Source: Pelagophyceae sp. CCMP2097
Taxonomy: Eukaryota > Sar > Pelagophyceae
Direction: 5' to 3'
Assembly: GCA_026770575.1 (NCBI GenBank)
Contig: MU657291.1
Coordinates: 78,648-100,984, forward strand
Length of the DNA: 22,337 bases
The notes under the pieces are model-generated. The model had not been told where the DNA came from. It did not search any database and saw only the letters and a list, made by a program, of their open reading frames with translations. This document shows positions 16,401 to 22,337 of this stretch, in pieces (the first letter of the stretch is position 1; each line of letters opens with the position of its first letter). The translations under genes were made by a program, and so were the position numbers.

Positions 16401-19100
16401 GGTTCTTGGACGGTTTGGGACGCCCCCGCTGGGCACCGAGACTGCCCGGAGAGAGCCCATAGCGACTCTTCTACAGTCCAGTCGACGGCCCTTCCGACGG
16501 ACCCGGGGCCGGCACTCCCGTGCGCTCCGGAGGCAGCCACGGAGCGTCTGGAGAATTCCGAAAAAAAGGGACGCACCGTCCCGTGGGCCAACCCGCCCCG
16601 GAACAAAACCCCCGGCGGAATGCAGGCATGGACCAGTCCGTTCTGGCCCGGGAAGTGGGCAAGACGGAGTACCTCGTCGTGGCGCGGTTCCAGCCGCTGC
16701 AGAAGATGTTGTACGCCGAATACGTGGCGGCGATGCCAAAGGTACGTTGGTGCTGCGGGTTGGGTCTCGTATCCCGTACTTTGGAGGGGTGTGAATCCAT
16801 TCCGTACCTGGGTGGACTCTTGTCGTCGAGAATCGGTCGCTTCTTTGACCGAGTGGGCGGGTGATGCGTCGGGTCTTGGCCGATTATTTTGCGTCGAGTC
16901 TTGGCCGATTATGTTTGTAGGTTGCCTCGCTGCAGGCGCACCAACCCATCTTGAAATTGGGCAACCACCCGCAGACGCACCTCATGCGGGCCGCGCCCAA
17001 GGACACTTTGGGCATCCTTGCGCCGGCCAGCGCGGCGCCGACGGCGGCGGCGGTGGCGGCGGCGGCGCTCCAAATCGACTTTGATGAAGACCCGCCGGGC
17101 CTCTCCTTGGTCCTGGCCAAGACGAAAAAGAAGAAGCGCAAGAAGCGCGACGACGAGTACGAATCGGACGACGAGGACGACGACTTGGAGGACGACGAGT
17201 CGTACGACGCGGACATGGCCGACGACGTAGACGCCGACGAGCAAGTCGTCGAAAAGTTGACAGAGGAGCCTTTGGCGACAGAGGAGCCCTCGCCAAAGGC
17301 CAAGTTCGACTGGCGCAAGCGCGTGGCCGAGGAGCTGGCGCAGTGCGACGCGATGGCGATTGGGCTCTCGGCGAAGATGATGATCCTCTTTGATCTCCTT
17401 GTCGAGTGCACGCGGAGGGGCGACAAGATGGTCGTCTTCTCGCAGTGCTTTGCGGCGTCGGAACAAAATTGTTTGGCGTCGGAGTTGCGACCGGTCGGAT
17501 AGTGGTTGGATAGTGGTTGGCAAGTGCGCATCGGGACTTGGCCTCCGGTTGGCTTCGATGCGCACTTGCGTGCCGAAAGGGTCTCTTTGATCGACCCTTT
17601 TGCCTCATGTTGGTTGCCTGATGGTGGTCGATGCGGGCCCTCATTTGGACGTGCCCCGCAAAGGCCTCTGGTCCGCGAGCCCTCTCCGGGCGAGGTCAGA
17701 GGGCCGCGGGCTCTCTGAGGCTCCCTTTTAAAGTCCCAGGCGGCCTGTCGACTTCCGATGCGGACAGGGGCGATTTTCGGTCCGATGCGGGCTCCTCGAC
17801 GGTCCGAAAGGCGCTCCTCCGAAGGGCCCTGTCGAAGGTCCGTCCGACGGTCCGATTTGCCCGCCCCTGACGGCCCCCGATGCAACCTCGACGGCCCGAC
17901 GCGCTACGGCCCCTTTGGCGGTCCGTCCGACGTTGCTTCGGCGCCCCACCTAAAAAGGCCCGAGTACACATCATAAGGTGGTCCCATACAGACCCGGAGA
18001 CGGCCCAAAAGGGAGCGACTGATCGGGTGGAAGGCTTTTGGGGATTCGCATGCTTCAAATTCGTGGGAGCGCGTTTCCAGACGCGTCTTGCAGATTCGCC
18101 GCCGGCGTCTGCGCGCCGTTTGGACGGGCGCCTCGCTAGGTCGTTGCCGACTCTGGATTACTTAGAAGCGGTCCTGAAGCACCCAACCTGGCACGGCGCC
18201 TTGTATGCGCTGGGCCATTCGAACGAGTCCGAGTTTGGCGGCTGGAAGGCGAACCGCGATTACTACCGAATCGACGGCGGAGTTTCGGAAAGGCAGGGTT
18301 TGATAGAGGCCTTTGAAGCGGACTCGGTCTCGAAACTCTTCATGCTCTCCACGCGAGCAGGCAACATGGGCATCAACCTCGTCTCTGCGAACAGAGTGGT
18401 CATGTTCGACGCAAGCTGGAACCCGGCCAACGACCGGCAGGCGCTGTTTCGGTGTTTCCGGTTCGGGCAGCAGAAGCACGTCTTTATTTACCGTTTGGTC
18501 TCCCCAGGTCTCGAAGCCTCGGTCCAGAGGCGCGCCGCTCAGAAAGAGCTCCTGTCGCACAAAGTCATCGACGAGCGGCACTTTGAACGCATTTATGACA
18601 CAACGGAAATGTCTTCAAAACTTTCGGCCGAATCGCCAGACTCTTTCGCTGACGACCACACGTTAGCGGCGAGGTTCGGCCGCGAGCTTTTAGAGAGCGA
18701 CGGCGTCCTCGAATCCGTCTTGCACCGAAGGGCGGTGCTCGTCGCGTCGGCCATCATCACCGACACTTTGCTTCGAGAGAACTTGGACGAGAAGTTAGAC
18801 GAAAGCGACGAGCTCGACGCCATGGACGAGTTCGTTCGGGAAAGGGACGGCCGGCCCTCGAAAAAGGACGAAGAGGCCGCGGTGCACCACAAAGCGGCGC
18901 AGTTGGCGACGATTCAGCGAAATTTGGAGGCGTCGGCGCGCGAGTCGGCGCTTGCGTCGCGCGAGTCGGCGCTTGCGTCGGCCCAACAAGCAGTCCAAGA
19001 TGATTTGCCAGAGGGCTGGGAAAGGTTCGACGACGAAAAGGGCCGGCCCTACTACCACCACCAGGCGACGGCGGTGACGAGCTGGGAGAAGCCCACATGA
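7481..19100 (+). CDS. ATRX-like SNF2 chromatin remodeller (ADD-FHA-helicase-WW), 16 exons
   Basis: Exons: 7481-7551, 7611-7717, 7817-8403, 8587-8724, 8862-8958, 9132-9194, 9307-9575, 9646-11129, 12804-12882, 12969-13000, 15242-15907, 16023-16088, 16272-16384, 16626-16741, 16936-17444, 18140-19100. All junctions keep phase (5358 nt, 1785 residues). Residues about 13-105 are an ADD zinc-finger module (CCTRC, GGCAHPRLAAAVCVLC, CAWCGDGG, LFCCDDCDLAFCEACL, WTCIAC), which in ATRX and DNMT3 reads histone H3. A coiled coil follows. Residues about 630-712 look like an FHA domain (ILIGRE, PRHFAQLH, SKGLYVDGVERL). Helicase motifs: HCMGLGKS (about 929), ILDEAHMIKN (about 1159), LTGTPLQNNLMEY, FSQSLPTLDYLE, STRAGNMGINLVSANRV, RFGQQKHVFIYR. 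An acidic Lys/Asp insertion (about 1355-1405) sits where ATRX has one. A WW domain ends the protein (LPEGWERF, YYHH, SWEKP). ATRX identity is strong. The small exons 4-6 are the least certain. Confidence 0.88.
9611..9622 (+). repeat. G12 homopolymer in intron 7 of the ATRX-like gene
   Basis: Twelve consecutive G residues lie in a 70-bp intron (9576-9645, GTGCGT...CGCAG). The tract length is prone to sequencing error and to slippage, without effect on the coding frame. Confidence 0.9.
9871..9912 (+). repeat. 21-bp in-frame tandem duplication in exon 8
   Basis: The 21-bp unit GAGTGTCAGCCGCAGACTGT(G) occurs twice and encodes ECQPQTV twice, in the disordered region before the FHA domain. The two copies are identical, so the duplication is recent. 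Confidence 0.85.
11130..12803 (+). repeat. Intron 8 of the ATRX-like gene: 1674 bp of minisatellites
   Basis: The donor GC|GTGCCG follows the Walker A exon and the acceptor CCCCTAG precedes FVAALLSHPQ; phases match. The intron is almost wholly repetitive. At about 11357-11660 a 13-bp unit GTCCCTCGAGACG recurs with variants. From about 11790 to 12130 units like GTGACGGGGTCCCT or GTGACGAGGGCCC dominate. From about 12150 to 12780 the units read ACCTTGTCACGGGG, the opposite orientation of the preceding block. The long open frames rich in Gly/Arg/Ser/Pro here are produced by the repeats and carry no domain. Confidence 0.8.
12883..12968 (+). repeat. Intron 9: GGGGTATTTT tandem units
   Basis: This short intron (GTTAGT...TCTAG) holds three tandem 11-bp units of the type GGGGTATTTTG, then two 11-bp units TAATATTTTG(T/A) from about 12898 to 12950. 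It is T-rich, unlike the flanking GC-rich introns. Confidence 0.75.
13001..15241 (+). repeat. Intron 10: 2241 bp of GC-rich minisatellites
   Basis: The intron starts GTGCGT after the 32-nt exon VRNWEAEFKKW and ends GATTAG before CKRDAALAGR; phases match. From about 13130 to 14240 it is built of degenerate units around CCTTGCAAGG, CCCTTGCACGGG and CCTCGCACGG, which are near-palindromic. From about 14240 to 14680 units like GGACCGTCTC and CCGTCGAGAACGGG (three perfect 14-bp copies, 14477-14518) take over. From 14800 onwards less regular sequence follows. Many long open frames cross this intron on both strands. None shows protein character, and all are read as repeat artefacts. Confidence 0.78.
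17520..17569 (+). other. Perfect 14-bp inverted repeat in intron 15
   Basis: GCAAGTGCGCATCG (17520-17533) and its exact reverse complement (17556-17569) are separated by 22 bp, so the intron RNA can form a stem-loop. The host intron (17445-18139, 695 bp) lies between FSQ and SLPTLDYLE of the second helicase lobe. No function is known. Confidence 0.75.
18939..18980 (+). repeat. 21-bp in-frame tandem duplication in the last exon
   Basis: The unit GCGCGAGTCGGCGCTTGCGT occurs twice in succession and encodes RESALAS repeats in the coiled linker between the helicase and the WW domain. This is the second 21-bp in-frame duplication in this gene. Confidence 0.8.
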
Positions 19101-19425
19101 CCCGACGACGACGACGGTGGCGACGCCAAAAGGCGGTGACCATAAGGCGGTGACCCAGAGTGGGAAATAAGTGCATTGTGACGACGGCCTCTCTCAGGAG
19201 CAGGGACGGGTTCTGTCCGCAACCCGCGGGTCGGGATCGACGCGCCTTTCCGCCCTCCGGAGCCCGAGGCTGACTCGAGAGCCCGACGCGCGAACCAACG
19301 TCCAGGGACCGAGTTTGAAGGGTTCGCCCGAATATCACAAGCTGCGATGGGGTCCGGTCTCCGCCGAATAGGACCGCTGGAACGCCGTCGCTCCGGTGCG
19401 ATGCCATCCCATGTGCCGTATTGCA

Positions 19426-19479
19426 TCAAATGCCACGCTGCTCTCAAATGCCACGCTGCTCTCAAATGCCACGATGCAA
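19426..19479. repeat. 18-bp tandem repeat, three units
   Basis: The unit TCAAATGCCACGCTGCTC is perfect at 19426-19443 and 19444-19461 and degenerate at 19462-19479. Confidence 0.85.
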
Positions 19480-19619
19480 TATGCGACGCAGCGGCAAAGG
19501 GCGACGCAGGATCAGAGGCCGCTCACCATCACGACCCTTCGTCCGTCGATGGACGTGCAGTCTCTCGACCCACCGTGTCCGCAAAAAGTCGTGAGCCCGT
19601 ATTCAAAACGTCGAAAGCC

Positions 19620-20150
19620 CCTGTGGCCGCGGATCAGAGCTCCGTGGCCCTGGATCAGAGCCCAGGAGCGCACCAGGACACCGCGAACTCGATTCCAAAG
19701 GTCCCTCGATGCACTTGCCCGTCGCAGCCCGCCGCATCCGCGCAGGCCACGGAAGCACCGTCCAAAGACCCGTCGGAAGGTCCACGCTGGGCACTCTGCC
19801 CAACGCAGCGCAGCGCAGCGACCCCGGTGTACGATGGTGCATTCATCCACTCCACCGAGTCGCCCGCCCAGGACTCGGAAGCACCGCCAAAGCCCCGTCG
19901 TAAAAGCATTCGGACATCTTCATCCCGCGGCGTGCTGTGGATCAGAGCTCCGTGGCTATAGATCATCGCGCAGCGGCGCGGCGTGTCAATGCCTCGTCGA
20001 GCCATCCGTCCCTCGATGCACACGCTCGTTGCCCGCCGCGTCCGCACAGGCCACGGAAGCACCGTCCAAAGGCCCGTCGGAAGGTCCATGCACGACACTC
20101 TGTCGCAGCGCAGCGCAGCGACCCGGCGCACGATGGTGCATCCATCGTGT
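19620..20150. repeat. Direct segmental duplication, 308-bp period
   Basis: Copy A (about 19620-19848) and copy B (about 19928-20150) match in blocks: GGATCAGAGCTCCGTGGC (19631 and 19939), GTCCCTCGATGCAC (19701 and 20008), CAGGCCACGGAAGCACCGTC, and GCAGCGCAGCGCAGCGACCC. Small indels and substitutions separate the copies. Confidence 0.8.
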
Positions 20151-20252
20151 CCATTCTTCCCTCTGGGTTCGTTTTTTCCCCTTTGGGGGGGAGGTCATGG
20201 GGGGGAAGTATATTCACGTGTACGACGCGTGTACAGGACGAGCAGCCAAATT

Positions 20253-20279
20253 GGGGGGGTTGGACGGGGAGGGGGTGGG
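20253..20279 (+). other. Potential G-quadruplex motif
   Basis: Four G-runs of at least three (7, 4, 5 and 3) are separated by loops of 6, 1 and 1 bases, which meets the usual G-quadruplex pattern. Further G-runs lie at about 20186-20208 and 20340-20360. Folding and function are unproven. Confidence 0.55.
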
Positions 20280-21060
20280 TTCAGGCAAAAGTTCCAGACC
20301 GCCTCCGCCGAGGCAAAAAGGGGTCAAAAAGGGGGATTTGGGGTCGGACGGGGGGGGAAATTTCAACGCGATGCGCGCGTCGTGGACGAGCAGGACGTGG
20401 GGTCATAGAGTCCTCCCAAACCCCCCCCATGCTCCCCCCCCAGGGGGAAAAGCGCACCCTTGCAGGCGTCGCACCGGGTTTCCTCCAGTACTATTCGGGT
20501 TTTCTCTATTCGTGTGTATCATATATATAGGGTTCGGGCCGCGCGCAGCGTCGACGTCACGGGTACGCTGGCTCTCCGGAAAGGGGCTTTTAAAGTACTG
20601 TTACGACCCGAACCCGACCCGACCCGGATTCTGCGTGTGTCGACCCGCGGGTCAGCCGGCCGATCGGCGCGTGACTCGGCTTGGAGAACGGGTTGCGGTC
20701 GTTCGACCGACGCGCGAGGGGTCGGCGCAAACTTATTGCCCGACCTGACGCGAAAACACCGTCCCTGCTCCTGGTCTCTCTACGTGCGGTGACGCGGGGC
20801 TCGTGACGCTGACGACTCCCGGCTCCGCAGCGGCTGCAGCCTCGCGAGCCCACCCGGGCCGACTGGGTCCTCGACGTCTCCGCAGAGGCTGGCTGGAGCG
20901 CAGGTCTGGAGCGCGGGTTGAGAAGACTCTGCGGCGAGGAGACTCACTCTGCACCCGGGGCAGCCTCCAATCAGCTCGCGAGGCTCGCGGTGGCTCGGAT
21001 CTAAGGCTCAACGGCCGCAGCAAAGAGTCGTGGGTCAAGAGTTACGGAATGGGGTCTCTC

Positions 21061-22122
21061 TTATGGAATTGGGTCGCCGGGCGCACGTCGCTGCGAGCGC
21101 GCCCCCATCTTTGAAACAGCGGCCGCTGCGTCGGGGTGCCCCTTTGCAGCGCCGCGCTTGAAGAAGCGCAGCGCCTCGTCGAGGTCCGGCGGCACGCCCT
21201 GGCCGATTGCGTAACACCTGCCGAGGTTGTAGAGCGCGTCGGCGTCGCCCTGCGCCGCTGCGAGGCGGAACCACCGCACGGCTTCGTCATGCGACTGCGC
21301 CACACCCCGGCCTGATTGTAATGCCGCGCCGAGGTTGTATTGCGCGTCAGGAAATCCTTGGTCGGCTGCGCGTCGAAACCACAGCACGGCGGTCTTGAGG
21401 TCGATCTTGACGCCGATCCCAACCACATGACACGCTCCAAATTTATTCTGAGCTAGTGCGTGCCCTTGCGCCGCAGCGGCCTTGTACATCTCGACCGCTC
21501 GCTTCGGAATTTTCTTGAGACCAGCCATACCTCCACGGTAAAAGTCCCCGAGCGCGAGCTGCGCCTCTGCGTTGCCGTTGTCCACGTGCTTCTGCAGCCG
21601 GCGCAGCATCTCGGCATTCGACACGCGGGCAGGCGCGCGGCAGAGCGGGCATCGCTCGTCGTGCTGGCGGCACTTGGCGGAGCAGTCCTTGCAGATCTTC
21701 TTGCAGCAGCAGTCGTAGAATACTTGCTGGTCACCTTCGACTGGAAGCAGGTCCAGGCAGATGGCGCACGTGCCGCGCCAGGAAGGCGTGTCGTAGTTCA
21801 GCGCACTGGCCTTGACGACGGCCGTCGCTCGAACAGCCGATAAGCGCGCCGCCGCCTTAAAACCAGCTGCCGGCGCGACGTCCTCGACGATGGCCGGCTC
21901 CTCCTTGACCTTCTTCGCCGGCATGAGCTCGTCGAGGAGGCGGTCCTGGAAATCTTTGGCCAACTGCTTGCACTGCGCCTTGTGCCCGTGCTCGCTCCAG
22001 TCGATGAGCTGGCACGCCTTGGAGCAGTAGTGGCGCGACTTGCACTTGGTGCAGTGCTTGCCGCCCGGTGCGGCACAGACGCAGCACGGCTTTCGGGCGG
22101 CGGTGGCCGGCGGGTCGTCCAT
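21061..22122 (-). CDS. MYND-RING-Sel1 repeat protein, putative E3 ubiquitin ligase
   Basis: This single exon encodes 353 residues from the chosen ATG. The order is a MYND zinc finger (CCVCAAPGGKHCTKCKSR, then YCSKACQLIDWSEHGHKAQC), a Lys/Glu linker, a RING-like finger (CAICLDLLPVEGDQ, then CCCKKICKDCSAKC and CPLCRAP), and four full Sel1 repeats plus a fifth partial one (for example DAQYNLGAALQSGRGVAQ, then AVRWFRLAAAQG). Sel1 repeats are protein-binding solenoids and RING domains recruit ubiquitin-conjugating enzymes, so a ubiquitin ligase or adaptor role is plausible but not shown. An upstream in-frame ATG at 22218 would add 32 residues. I prefer 22122 because the extra codons are AT-rich, unlike the gene, and include an acceptor-like TTTTCTGCAG. 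The family is often large in pelagophyte-like algae. Confidence 0.85.
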   Translation of the reverse strand: MDDPPATAARKPCCVCAAPGGKHCTKCKSRHYCSKACQLIDWSEHGHKAQCKQLAKDFQDRLLDELMPAKKVKEEPAIVEDVAPAAGFKAAARLSAVRATAVVKASALNYDTPSWRGTCAICLDLLPVEGDQQVFYDCCCKKICKDCSAKCRQHDERCPLCRAPARVSNAEMLRRLQKHVDNGNAEAQLALGDFYRGGMAGLKKIPKRAVEMYKAAAAQGHALAQNKFGACHVVGIGVKIDLKTAVLWFRRAADQGFPDAQYNLGAALQSGRGVAQSHDEAVRWFRLAAAQGDADALYNLGRCYAIGQGVPPDLDEALRFFKRGAAKGHPDAAAAVSKMGARSQRRAPGDPIP

Positions 22123-22337
22123 GGGCGTGGTGGCCCGCCGCGCTCTAAGCGGCTCTTGGCCCTTCTGCAGAAAATGAGTGCGCGCGAACAAAACCTTTTC
22201 AATTTCGAAATTGTACACTTGTAGAAAGGTAGGAATTTCCTAGTACAGCACTTTCCGGCTAAAAAGAATCATGCCAAGTAAAGTACCAAGTAAGTATCGT
22301 CCAAAGTAAGTATTTGTTTCCCAGTCGCTCACGCGCT
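22123..22337 (-). promoter_or_regulatory. Upstream region of the MYND-RING-Sel1 gene
   Basis: This AT-richer stretch contains three near-repeats of CCAAGTAAGTA (22274-22285, 22286-22296, 22300-22311). It also contains a near-palindrome GTAGGAATTTCCTAGTAC (about 22229-22246). They could be upstream elements of this gene or relics of a repeat. The region is cut by the window end. Confidence 0.35.

Larger units (their letters stand above)
19101..21060. other. 1960-bp gene-poor region between the ATRX-like and MYND genes
   Basis: No gene can be supported. The region contains an 18-bp tandem repeat, a duplicated segment of about 225 bp with a 308-bp period, and a G-run tract. A small AT patch (TATCATATATATAG, about 20518-20531) and a CCCGA-rich run (about 20607-20628) follow. 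A 450-codon open frame (19396-20748) crosses all of these repeats in one frame, but it is Arg/Pro/Ser-rich, has no domain, and overlaps equally open frames on the other strand. Confidence 0.5.

Noticed and set aside
20607..20628. CCCGA-type tandem run as a telomere-like repeat
   Set aside because: Only about three imperfect units are present, internal and flanked by unique sequence. No known telomere unit matches.
19396..20748. 450-codon plus-strand open frame
   Set aside because: It crosses two repeat families, is Arg/Pro/Ser-rich, has no domain, and similarly open frames overlap it on both strands. It is best explained by GC-rich composition.
1..22337. CRISPR array, bacterial operon or phage-type defence system
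   Set aside because: The tandem repeats have no regular spacers, the genes have introns, and every recognised family is eukaryotic nuclear.

Overview
The window is nuclear DNA of a eukaryote with short introns, most likely a photosynthetic stramenopile (pelagophyte-like alga). Three things point that way. The coding regions are GC-rich and cut by many short introns. A RelA/SpoT-type enzyme carries a signal peptide followed directly by Phe, the pattern of heterokont plastid-targeting leaders. A MYND-RING-Sel1 protein is of a type I associate with such algae. The lineage is an inference. All gene models were spliced by hand from reading frame, phase and family motifs, and none has transcript support.

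Layout. 1-332 (minus) is the partial end of an unrecognised gene. 333-2087 is a gene-poor, AT-richer island with two non-autonomous inverted-repeat elements (634-973 and 1193-1555). 2088-2931 (minus) is a germin-like cupin broken by an 8-bp tandem duplication. 3261-4398 (minus) is a six-exon RTRAF (C14orf166/CGI-99) orthologue. 4768-5661 (plus) is a four-exon LSM12 orthologue, divergent from RTRAF. 6279-7163 (minus) is a plastid-targeted, hydrolase-only RelA/SpoT homologue. 7481-19100 (plus) is a sixteen-exon ATRX-like SNF2 remodeller of about 1785 residues, with ADD, FHA, helicase and WW modules. 19101-21060 holds duplicated and G-rich sequence with no gene I can support. 21061-22122 (minus) is a MYND-RING-Sel1 protein.

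The genes do not form a pathway. RTRAF and LSM12 are both RNA-related housekeeping genes that share one 369-bp intergenic region. The RSH gene and the ATRX-like gene share a 317-bp intergenic region.

The most striking features are: (1) the ATRX-like architecture with an FHA domain between ADD and helicase and a WW domain at the C-terminus; (2) two introns of that gene, 1674 and 2241 bp, swollen by minisatellites, the first with two oppositely oriented, mutually complementary arrays; (3) a local splice-donor preference for GTGCGT (11 of 23 introns); (4) transposon-like hairpins in the left island, one of which abuts a 23-mer that recurs inside an LSM12 intron.
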